Shown here: piece after piece, positions 15,316 through 21,434 of the stretch
Layout of the letters: the number at the start of each line of letters is the position of its first letter
Position numbering within the stretch: position 1 is the first letter of the stretch
Assembly (NCBI GenBank): GCA_045646145.1
Contig: JAZRKE010000087.1
Coordinates: forward strand, 1 to 31,011
Length of the DNA: 31,011 bases
Reading direction: 5' to 3'
DNA from: SIG565 sp045646145
GTDB taxonomy: Bacteria > Bacillota > Clostridia > Oscillospirales > Acutalibacteraceae
Notes under the pieces: model-generated
Seen by the model: the letters and a program-made list of their open reading frames with translations, nothing else
The model's database searches: none
Told to the model about the DNA's origin: nothing
Position numbers and translations under genes: made by a program

Positions 15316-15846
15316 TTATTTCGCCGAATGTAAGACCTGACACAAATCTATCTTAATTCTTGAAGCAAATAGGAAGACGGCGATAAGCACAGTTAGCATA
15401 TCCTGCAACCTGCCGTTATCAGTAATTTCAATGCCGTAATTATTGTATGATAAATAATTCGTTTCTTCAATCGTTAATTCACGACTATTTTTAATCTTTG
15501 TGAGAACTGCGTCGTCGGAGAGCAGTTTGTCCAACCACCCGTCATTCCACAGGTCATAATTCTCTAAAAAGTCATATACCAGTGCATTTCGCTTCTCAAA
15601 GTCTTTTTCGCTATCACAAAGTGCTCTTATCATAACCCCACAATCAAAAATAGAAGATAATAACTTTTTGGGTTCTTTTTTTGATTGGCCTGGGCATTGA
15701 TAATAGGTCATAAGTGCCGATATACAGCAATCCATCGCATAATAACTATATTCTTTGGTTTCGGCCTTGGGGTGGGCAGGAACGGTATCTAAAACAGTAT
15801 TTAGATTATTCGTGATGCACTCAAAAAGTTGATGATTAATATTCAT
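15316..15846 (-). CDS. Unknown 176-residue protein
   Basis: The family is not recognised. It is mostly helical, with several Cys in the first half (MDCCISALMTYYQCPG, SSIFDCGVMIRALCDSEKDF) and a C-terminal hydrophobic stretch LQDMLTVLIAVFLFASRI that could be a buried or membrane helix. The Shine-Dalgarno AAGGAGTG precedes ATG 15846. It is a single gene with a palindrome (ATAGCGC/GCGCTAT) overlapping its likely -10, so it is probably repressed by some regulator. It sits between two clusters of palindromic repeats next to the replication region. Confidence 0.7.
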   Translation of the reverse strand: MNINHQLFECITNNLNTVLDTVPAHPKAETKEYSYYAMDCCISALMTYYQCPGQSKKEPKKLLSSIFDCGVMIRALCDSEKDFEKRNALVYDFLENYDLWNDGWLDKLLSDDAVLTKIKNSRELTIEETNYLSYNNYGIEITDNGRLQDMLTVLIAVFLFASRIKIDLCQVLHSAK

Positions 15847-15875
15847 AAAAACACTCCTTATTTTTAGTGTTTAAA

Positions 15876-15901
15876 TTATAGCGCGATTGCGCTATTTTTT
15901 C
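15876..15901 (-). promoter_or_regulatory. Palindrome overlapping the promoter of the unknown gene
   Basis: ATAGCGC/GCGCTAT (15878-15895, 4-base loop). On the minus strand its left arm runs into TATAAT. It could be an operator, or a plus-strand terminator since TTTTTT follows. Confidence 0.45.
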
Positions 15902-15921
15902 AGCCTTTTTAAAGAAAATAA

Positions 15922-16158
15922 ACGATTTTAAAATCGTCTTTCATAATGTATTAAAATAGTGGGAGGTTGGGTGGCAAAAGTATTTTTCTAACCGATTATA
16001 AAATTTCGTCAGACGATTAAAAATTTTTACAGACGATTAAAAGGCATTTTACCCTATATAAGGTACTGTTTTGATATTTTTAAGCAAAACTCTTATGTTT
16101 GATGTTTAAAATGGATGATTTTAAAATCGTTCAATTGTATTTTTTAAAAAATACAATT
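15922..16158. repeat. Iteron and palindrome cluster, candidate origin
   Basis: Contains the palindrome ACGATTTTAAAATCGT (15922-15937), then GATT-TAAAA iterons whose GATT lies at 15994, 16015 and 16035 (20-21 bp apart; two share CAGACGATTAAAA), then GATGATTTTAAAATCGT (16114-16130), then a perfect 26-bp palindrome AATTGTATTTTTT/AAAAAATACAATT (16133-16158). Iterons in phase with the helix next to a replication gene are typical of origins. No gene lies in 15847-16569. Confidence 0.6.
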
Positions 16159-16224
16159 AAGGGTTTTATCATAAAATTACCGTTTTTTCAGGTGCTGTTT
16201 GCCAGATGGGTGGATGGGTGCTCG

Positions 16225-16296
16225 GACCAGACTTATAACCATAGTTAGGACCATATTTTTGACCATACCTATAACCATAGTTAGGACCATATTTTA
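16225..16296 (+). repeat. Two tandem 36-bp repeats
   Basis: Copies at 16225-16260 and 16261-16296 share TATAACCATAGTTAGGACC and differ at about four positions. They lie just upstream of the replication gene. Confidence 0.8.
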
Positions 16297-16305
16297 ACAC
16301 ACAAA

Positions 16306-16338
16306 AAAACTCCGACGAAATTGACGTCGGAGTTTTGC
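16306..16338 (+). terminator. Strong hairpin upstream of the replication gene
   Basis: AAAACTCCGACG/CGTCGGAGTTTT with a 7-base loop. There is no gene upstream on this strand, so it may end an origin transcript or form part of the origin. Confidence 0.65.
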
Positions 16339-16347
16339 TCTTTTGTG

Positions 16348-16480
16348 AAAAAGTTTTTAAAAATCTCTGGGTTTCGAACTCTCAAAATTTTTTTAAAATT
16401 TATTTTTGCGAAAAAGTTTTTTAAAAGTATATGGTTCTCGTCCCTCAAAAATCAAATTCCCGATTTTATTAAAAACTTTT
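16348..16480. repeat. Two ~68-bp palindromic units (middle cluster)
   Basis: A unit at 16348-16402 (shorter) and one at 16411-16480 begin GAAAAAGTTTTTTAAAA-like, contain GAACTCTCAAAA or TCCCTCAAAA in the middle, and end TTAAAAACTTTT. See the units at 14847 and 18134. Confidence 0.6.
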
Positions 16481-16569
16481 AGAAAATTGCCCTTTTTGCT
16501 GCTCTTGATTTTTTTGAAAAAATGTTGTAATCGTTTCTCTACCATATAAGCAAAGGGGGTGAATAATAA

Positions 16570-17718
16570 ATGACACGATATGTTGAAACCGATTTGACGG
16601 TAGATACCGTCACTTTGCAGTGGACGTATTACAGAACCGATTTCAATATCACGGGTTGGAAATACAATCCACCGAAAAAGAAAGGCAAACCTGATTCTTA
16701 TTACAAAAAAGTCAACGATGTTGTTTTGGTTTACTTACCACATTGGAGTATGTTGATGTCTTCGTTCAGTGCTTCAAAACTTGCTAATGGATGCAATAGT
16801 ATTCCATACACAAATGACCAATATGACCTTGTTAAAGAAAAGGTAGAACAAGCAATCCAGTCAGAACTGGGACATCACCTGTATATTGAAAATTCTTATA
16901 TAAGCAGGTTTGATGTGAATAAAAACATAGAATTCCCCAGCATAGAGGAAGCCAAGGAATTCATTAAGTGGGCACAAAAGCACCCAGTTATCGGTAAGTA
17001 CATAAAAACCTCATACGGAGATAATGGCGATTATCGTTGTATGAAAACTGGATTGGTCTTAAAAATTTATCTAAAAAATGAAGACCCTGCCTTGCCAGAC
17101 GAAATTAAAAAAACATTACCTCCCACTGTTCGTATTGAAACGGAATGCCGTAAATATTTCCGTAAAAAATTAATTGGTAAACAGGTATCTGGCGAGATAC
17201 TTAAATACCCAGTGATTTGGAAACAATTCTACGATGCTACATTAGATAAATTTAAGTTAGGTGGAACTATACTTAATTTTAAAGATTACAAAAGTGCAGT
17301 ACAGACAATTTTACAGTTTGAATATCCAAACAACCGTTATAGCACCATTACAAAGAAGGTGCATACTTTAATCAAAACCTCTCTCGGTCAAAATATTAAA
17401 AACCGTAAAGAGCAAGTTGAACTGATAAATAAGGTCTCTAACTATAATATCTTGCCATATGCTTTTGCCAAAGCAGAATTGATACCAGATAATACACTCT
17501 TGTCGCATTCCGTCATATCAGTAGAAGAACAGAAGTTACAAGAGTATAACGATTCCGTTTTAGAAAAGAATTTACAGATATTTAGACAATGCCTCAACAG
17601 ACGAAAGGAAACGAAATTATGCACCGTTTTACACACACAACACACCGTTATCGCTTACCCTACAACTATACCTATTGTAAAATATTATTACATTGTTCCA
17701 ATAGACGACAGTTCATAG
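16570..17718 (+). CDS. Candidate replication initiator (phage gene II-like)
   Basis: 382 residues, Shine-Dalgarno AAAGGGGGTGA before ATG 16570. Segments such as HWSMLMSSFSASKLANGCNSI, YISRFDVNKNIEFPS and TVRIETECRKYFRKKL follow the pattern of gene II/X-type (CRI) replication proteins of filamentous phages and of small integrative elements: a 'SlpKllyGnN'-like block, an 'RxDvxxN' block and a late 'RxExxxR' block. Such proteins nick an origin to start rolling-circle replication. The iterons and palindromes on both sides agree. The last 40 residues look unrelated to the rest and low in coding character. The assignment rests on pattern memory and could be a related relaxase-like family. Confidence 0.6.
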   Translation: MTRYVETDLTVDTVTLQWTYYRTDFNITGWKYNPPKKKGKPDSYYKKVNDVVLVYLPHWSMLMSSFSASKLANGCNSIPYTNDQYDLVKEKVEQAIQSELGHHLYIENSYISRFDVNKNIEFPSIEEAKEFIKWAQKHPVIGKYIKTSYGDNGDYRCMKTGLVLKIYLKNEDPALPDEIKKTLPPTVRIETECRKYFRKKLIGKQVSGEILKYPVIWKQFYDATLDKFKLGGTILNFKDYKSAVQTILQFEYPNNRYSTITKKVHTLIKTSLGQNIKNRKEQVELINKVSNYNILPYAFAKAELIPDNTLLSHSVISVEEQKLQEYNDSVLEKNLQIFRQCLNRRKETKLCTVLHTQHTVIAYPTTIPIVKYYYIVPIDDSS

Positions 17719-17872
17719 GTCTAATAACATATAAAATACATTTCTACATTAACTATTTTAAGAGTAATGTGAAGTGTAAAAAATGTCAAGAATTCAAGGC
17801 TATATTGCTTACTTTTTCAAATAAGTAAAGCAAGATAGTCTATTTCGTCGTACTTACATTTCTTTAAGATAA

Positions 17873-17898
17873 GGGGTCTTGCCCTTCGGGCAATCCCC
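17873..17898. repeat. GC-rich UUCG hairpin in the post-rep gap
   Basis: GGGGTCTTGCCC-TTCG-GGGCAATCCCC with outer AAGAT/ATCTT flanks, in otherwise AT-rich DNA. It could be a nick-site hairpin of an origin, or a terminator without a U-tract. The 985-base gap 17719-18703 otherwise holds the repeats at 18134-18335, a promoter and a leader; I find no convincing gene. Confidence 0.5.
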
Positions 17899-18133
17899 AC
17901 CAACCAACCATCTTATTACATAATTCATAGGAAGGTTAAATATTATATATTTGCCCTGTGATTTGTTTTCGGTTTTTTAATGGGTTACTATTAGAAAGAT
18001 AACATTTCTTACTTTAAGAATTATGAAAAGAGGATGGGTGGATAAGTAAATTTTGATTAAAAACAAAATTATATTATCTTTAACCCACAGGGTAAAAAAT
18101 GGTATGATTTACAATAAGATGTTATAAATCACT

Positions 18134-18335
18134 GAAAAAGTTTTCAGTTTTATTGGAATATGGATGTTTAAAAAAGTAAAACCTATCTAATTTTGAAAAC
18201 TTAAAATTTCTTTGCGAAAAATGCTCAAAAACCTCCAAAAAAAATTTTTTTAAAAATTTTTCGGGCAAAAAGTTTTTAAAAATTTCGCTTTCCCGTCTCT
18301 CAAAATTTAAGTTGCGGAAAATTTTAAAAACTTTC
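18134..18335. repeat. Two ~68-bp palindromic units (right cluster)
   Basis: Units at 18134-18202 (AAAAAGTTTTCAG ... TTTTGAAAACTT) and 18267-18335 (AAAAAGTTTTTAAAAAT ... CTCTCAAAA ... TTTTAAAAACTTT) match the units at 14847-15288 and 16348-16480 in length and ends. Confidence 0.6.
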
Positions 18336-18371
18336 GCTAAAAACCTAGTGTTTATGCGGGTTCGAGTGCTA

Positions 18372-18400
18372 TTGACAAACTGATTTTTTTGCATTATACT
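18372..18400 (+). promoter_or_regulatory. SigA promoter of the xis-int module
   Basis: TTGACA (18372-18377), 17 bp, TATACT (18395-18400). Confidence 0.8.
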
Positions 18401-18456
18401 TTGCTCACAATCGTAAGAAATCGCAGCGATTAACATAATAAAAACATTTATCCGAG

Positions 18457-18559
18457 GAAGATGCTATACTTTGAATTAAGTATGAAATAACTACATAACA
18501 ATTTATGTTTTATACCCATACCTATTAGGAGTATCATCTTCAAAAAGGTATGGGTTTTA
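18457..18559 (+). promoter_or_regulatory. Attenuator-like leader upstream of the excisionase
   Basis: Four RNA segments: 1 GAAGATGCTATAC (18457), 2 ACCCATACCT (18514), 3 GTATCATCTTC (18531), 4 AGGTATGGGT (18546) followed by TTTT. Segments 2 and 4 form a terminator stem. Segments 1 and 3 are complementary and interleave with it, so the pairings compete or form a pseudoknot. Transcripts must pass it to reach the excisionase and integrase genes. Confidence 0.6.
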
Positions 18560-18703
18560 TTATGCCCGATTTGTAATACAGGAAGTTCTTGATTACTTTG
18601 CCGCATTATGTTTTCAAGAGTTAATTCGTATCCACCTTTTATTGGCTTATGGCAAGAACGATGGGTGGGCGGCACTAAAATATTATTTTAAGGAGGTCAT
18701 TAT

Positions 18704-18934
18704 ATGGCAACATTAGAACAGGTAAAAAATCGTAATCACAAGAGTTTGAAAAAGTATCCTGATGTTTTAACTGTACCACAGGTACAGCAGATATTATCGG
18801 TTGGGCAGTATTCTGTGTATAAACTCATCAAAGACGGCACTTTGCATTCTTTGAAAGTAGGACACGGTTATCGTATAGTAAAGCAATCACTTTTAGATTA
18901 TATCTATGGGGGCGAGTTAAATGAAACTGCCTGA
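18704..18934 (+). CDS. xis: Excisionase-like HTH protein
   Basis: 76 residues, with a MerR-like helix-turn-helix of the HTH_17/excisionase kind: YPDVLTVPQVQQILSVGQYSVYKLIKDGTLHSLKVGHGYRIVKQSLLDYI. Such proteins bend attachment DNA and steer the integrase toward excision. The Shine-Dalgarno TAAGGAGG is strong. Its end overlaps the integrase start by 14 bases, so the two are co-translated. It is controlled by the promoter and attenuator-like leader upstream. Confidence 0.85.
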   Translation: MATLEQVKNRNHKSLKKYPDVLTVPQVQQILSVGQYSVYKLIKDGTLHSLKVGHGYRIVKQSLLDYIYGGELNETA

Positions 18935-20306
18935 TGTTAAAAGGGTTACAGGTTCGGTTCAAGCAAAGTCTGGCAGTTGGTATGCTGTTTTATACTATAC
19001 CGACCTCGAAACTGGCAAAAGAAAATACAAGTGGAAGAAAATTGCTAAAATTAATGAAAAGAACCGTAATGGTGGTATTTCGGCAAAAAAGGCAGAAGAA
19101 AGACTTCAAGATATGATTGCCGAACAAAATGCACTGCAAAAAGCAGAAATTGAAAAACTTTCAAAGGTTCAAGGTATGACTGAAACCGAACTGCATAAGT
19201 ATCACAAACAGAATATGGACTTTTATGAATGTGTTGTTGATAACATTTACAAGAGAAGAAATGACCTATCGCCATCGACATTCAATTCGTATTTAAGTAT
19301 CGCCAATGCGCAAATAAAAGAGTTTTTTCACGGTAAGTATAGGTTGTGTGATATTGAAACTATTGTGATAAATGACTTTTATAAGTATTGTTCCGAAAAA
19401 GGTTTAAAGAACAGCACTATCAAACGATACAGGGCTATGATGAATTTTGTTTTAGATGAAGCACGAAAGGAAAAGGTTTTACCTGAAAACCCTGTTACCG
19501 ATTCTAATTCATTAAGTTCTACATTACCTCGTATAACTCCTTTTAATAGAGATGAGGCGGCAAAACTTATGAAAGGTATCGGCAAAATGGATGATGATAT
19601 GAACATTGTCATTGCATTGGGTTTGCTTTATGGACTTCGGCGCAGTGAAATTGTTGGCTTAAAATGGTCTTCGATTGATTTTGAAAATAAGACTATTTCG
19701 CTTACAACATCAATTCTCGAAATACCAAAGCAACACGAAGAAGAAACCATCAAGAGGTGCAAAGGTTTTGTGAAACTGTATCGTACCAATGGTAGCACAT
19801 CGTTGGTTGAACGAGATTTGCTTAAAAGTGATGGTAGTGTTGCTGAATTTCCATTATTTGATTTGGCAGAAGAATTATTGCTAAAACAAAAAGAGCGAAT
19901 TGAGGCAAACAAACAGATTTTTGGCAATTGTTATGATAAACGATTTTATGATTTTGTTTGTGTAGGAACTGACGGTACACTTCTTCGTCCTGACTATATC
20001 ACTGACCACTTTGCAGTAGTTCTTAAAAGAATAGGTTTGAAAAATATCAAGTTTCACGCTCTCCGTCATACAACGGGCACATTGCTGATGAAACAATCGG
20101 GTATGAACTTGAAACTCATACAGCAATATCTTCGTCATTCAGAATCGAGTATTACAGCAAAATATTATCTACATCCTGATATGGAAGATATTGAACAAAC
20201 AGGTAGTGTTTTTGTTGGCACGGGCATTTTTGATAATGTGGTCAATTCTAACAACGCAGAACTTGAACGGCGAAAGCAAATCGCCGAGAAAGTTGGTGTG
20301 ATGTAA
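18921..20306 (+). CDS. int: Tyrosine recombinase (integrase)
   Basis: 461 residues. The N-terminal arm-binding domain is VTGSVQAKSGSWYAVLYYTDLETGKRKYKWKKI. The core-binding domain lies around residues 95-200. The catalytic domain has GLLYGLRRSEIVGLKW (Arg I), FHALRHTTGTLLM (H379, R382, H383) and HSESSITAKYYLH (nucleophile Tyr416). It resembles integrases of Clostridia conjugative and mobilizable elements. It lies at the right end of the element next to the tRNA att sites, so it is the likely enzyme for insertion into the tRNA-Ser anticodon loop. CATTAGAAAA repeats at both ends are candidate arm sites. Confidence 0.93.
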   Translation: MKLPDVKRVTGSVQAKSGSWYAVLYYTDLETGKRKYKWKKIAKINEKNRNGGISAKKAEERLQDMIAEQNALQKAEIEKLSKVQGMTETELHKYHKQNMDFYECVVDNIYKRRNDLSPSTFNSYLSIANAQIKEFFHGKYRLCDIETIVINDFYKYCSEKGLKNSTIKRYRAMMNFVLDEARKEKVLPENPVTDSNSLSSTLPRITPFNRDEAAKLMKGIGKMDDDMNIVIALGLLYGLRRSEIVGLKWSSIDFENKTISLTTSILEIPKQHEEETIKRCKGFVKLYRTNGSTSLVERDLLKSDGSVAEFPLFDLAEELLLKQKERIEANKQIFGNCYDKRFYDFVCVGTDGTLLRPDYITDHFAVVLKRIGLKNIKFHALRHTTGTLLMKQSGMNLKLIQQYLRHSESSITAKYYLHPDMEDIEQTGSVFVGTGIFDNVVNSNNAELERRKQIAEKVGVM

Positions 20307-20309
20307 TCT

Positions 20310-20849
20310 ATGAGAAACGAAAAAATTATATCGCTCGAAGATATGTATAAGATGCTGCATATCAGTAAGCGAAAAGCGAAGTATATGCTTGACAATGGTG
20401 TAATACCTTGCACTGACACAGGCAAAAAAACACATCGTTATCTTATTAAGAAATGTGATGTCTTGCAATTTATTGAGAGTGGTGTAGTATTTGAGTATCC
20501 AGAAGGGATGTTCGGTTCGGGATACAAAGCGAAGAAAAAACAAACGAATTGCTTTGCTATAATTGATACTGATTTTGCACGAGAATGGTATAATCGGCAA
20601 TTCCATAGCAAAAAGGATATTTTAACCTTGAAAGAAGTTAGAACTATGACTGGTTATACCAAAGAAACTATTAGAAGATGGATATTATGTGGCGATTTAC
20701 AGTGTGTGGAGTATTTCAATACACGAGTAGTTCCGAAGACTTCCTTACTTGAATTTATGGCTTCCACTCAATATTTATCGAGAGTTAATAAGTCTGCTGT
20801 TCAAATTGAGCAGATGAATGCTATGTTAAAAGAAAAGCAGCAGGCATAA
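20310..20849 (+). CDS. Protein with two excisionase-type HTH domains
   Basis: 179 residues. The first HTH_17-like unit is ISLEDMYKMLHISKRKAKYMLDNG ... RYLIKKCDVLQFIE (about residues 7-57). The second is LTLKEVRTMTGYTKETIRRWI ... VVPKTSLLEFMAS (about 104-150). It begins 3 bases after the integrase stop with a weak Shine-Dalgarno, so it is translationally coupled. Two tandem DNA-binding units suggest it binds repeated sites, perhaps at the attachment region or the element's leaders. A directionality factor, or a regulator of the element, is the likely role, inferred from position. Confidence 0.75.
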   Translation: MRNEKIISLEDMYKMLHISKRKAKYMLDNGVIPCTDTGKKTHRYLIKKCDVLQFIESGVVFEYPEGMFGSGYKAKKKQTNCFAIIDTDFAREWYNRQFHSKKDILTLKEVRTMTGYTKETIRRWILCGDLQCVEYFNTRVVPKTSLLEFMASTQYLSRVNKSAVQIEQMNAMLKEKQQA

Positions 20850-20866
20850 GAACCTGCTGCTTTATA
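20834..20866. terminator. Terminator between xis-int operon and tRNA-Ser
   Basis: AAAGCAGCAGG/CCTGCTGCTTT, 8-base loop, overlapping the last codons of the double-HTH gene. It can serve both the plus-strand operon and the minus-strand tRNA. Confidence 0.75.
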
Positions 20867-20868
20867 TA

Positions 20869-20959
20869 TGGCGGTGAGTCAGGGATTCGAACCCTGGGTT
20901 GGCTCATCACCAACACGAAATTTCGAGTTTCGCACCTTCGACCACTCGGACAACTCACC
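20869..20959 (-). tRNA. tRNA-Ser, anticodon CGA, carried by the element
   Basis: Complete 91-base gene with CCA. Acceptor GGTGAGT/ACTCACC; anticodon stem CGAAA/TTTCG around CTCGAAA; long variable arm GTTGG/CCAAC; T-arm CAGGG-TTCGAAT-CCCTG. All stems pair. Its acceptor stem differs from the disrupted host tRNA (GGAGAGT). It lies inside the element boundary, so it can replace the broken gene for UCG decoding. The anticodon loop is also the integrase core sequence. Confidence 0.95.
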
Positions 20960-20973
20960 GTTTGAAGCAAAAA

Positions 20974-21019
20974 ATATTAAATTGTAAGTGGAAAACCATT
21001 AGAAAAACCATTAGAAAAT
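20974..21019. repeat. Right-end repeats (arm-type candidates)
   Basis: ATATTAAATTGTAA (20974-20987; repeated at 21139-21152) and two direct CATTAGAAAA copies (20997 and 21009) shared with the left end at 5597 and 5619. No gene. Confidence 0.55.
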
Positions 21020-21098
21020 ATGGCACTTTCCAAAAGGGTTCTCAAAAACCCTTATAAATAAAGGGTTTGAAGGAGGTCGTCAAAACAAACCGAAAGTA

Positions 21099-21138
21099 TT
21101 TCGAGTCAGCCCCGTTATGACCACTTCGATACGTCTCC
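21099..21138 (-). pseudogene. 5' half of a second tRNA-Ser(CGA)
   Basis: Minus strand: acceptor GGAGACG, D-arm ATCGAAGTGGTCATAACG, anticodon stem into CTCGAAA (21099-21105), then unrelated DNA. Its 3' half (…CGTCTCC) is not in the window. A terminator-like hairpin AAACCCTT/AAGGGTTT follows on the minus strand near 21045-21069. This marks an older att site. Confidence 0.85.
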
Positions 21139-21282
21139 ATATTAAATTGTAAAGGCAAAAGCCAAATTACCAAATTGCGAGAAAACTGCGAGATGCAGAA
21201 TTCCGAAAGCGCAAATCGAAGCCACGAAAACCCCGATAAATAAAGGGTTTACGGAGATACGGTCGTGACAGACCCGACTATG

Positions 21283-21321
21283 TTTCGAGTGCTGCACCTT
21301 CGACCACTCGGACAACTCTCC
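21283..21321 (-). pseudogene. 5' half of split host tRNA-Ser(CGA): attR of the element
   Basis: Minus strand: GGAGAGT acceptor, TGTCCGAGTGGTCGAAGG D-arm, CAGCA stem and CTCGAAA loop (21283-21289), then element DNA. It pairs perfectly with the 3' half at 5384-5440 (acceptor ACTCTCC, stem TGCTG). The DNA after the loop does not restore the stem, so this copy is not functional. Confidence 0.93.
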
Positions 21322-21339
21322 ATTTATGAGTACCCAATT

Positions 21340-21368
21340 ATTATAGTAATATTTTTATTAAATGTCAA
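21340..21368 (-). promoter_or_regulatory. Original tRNA-Ser promoter
   Basis: Minus strand consensus TTGACA (21363-21368), 17 bp, TATAAT (21340-21345), 19 bases before the half-tRNA. It now drives a truncated tRNA and the tandem att remnants. Confidence 0.85.
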
Positions 21369-21374
21369 GAATTA

Positions 21375-21403
21375 TTGTCATTTAATTGATTTTATAGTAT
21401 AAT
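21375..21403 (+). promoter_or_regulatory. comM promoter
   Basis: TTGTCA (21375-21380), 17 bp, TATAAT (21398-21403), divergent from the tRNA promoter. Confidence 0.75.
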
Positions 21404-21434
21404 TAATTTATTGGAAAAATATGGAGGGTGTTTT

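Larger units (their letters stand above)
5434..21289. mobile_element. 15.85-kb integrative element in tRNA-Ser(CGA)
   Basis: Bounded by direct copies of the 7-bp core TTTCGAG (5434-5440 and 21283-21289), the anticodon loop of a host tRNA-Ser on the minus strand. The distance between cores is 15,849 bp. Contents are AT-richer than the flanks: defence genes, an origin-like region, a replication-protein candidate, excisionase and tyrosine integrase. It has its own tRNA-Ser(CGA) at the right end. I see no conjugation or capsid genes, so it is best called an integrative element of unknown transfer mode, possibly mobilized by another element. CCGG, the target of the MspI-type enzyme it encodes, is absent from it. 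Confidence 0.9.

Noticed and set aside
17619..17828. Plus-strand ORF starting MHRFTHTTHRYRL with a good Shine-Dalgarno
   Set aside because: It overlaps the end of the replication gene in another frame, has no recognisable domain and an AT-driven residue mix; kept only as a weak possibility.
18122..18675. Two minus-strand ORFs (104 and 75 residues)
   Set aside because: They cover the palindromic repeats, promoter and attenuator leader; low-complexity Phe/Lys-rich translation and no ribosome site.
21160..21260. Possible degenerate tRNA 3' half after the host 5' half
   Set aside because: No GGTTCGAATCC T-arm and no pairing with the anticodon or acceptor stem; better read as element end sequence.
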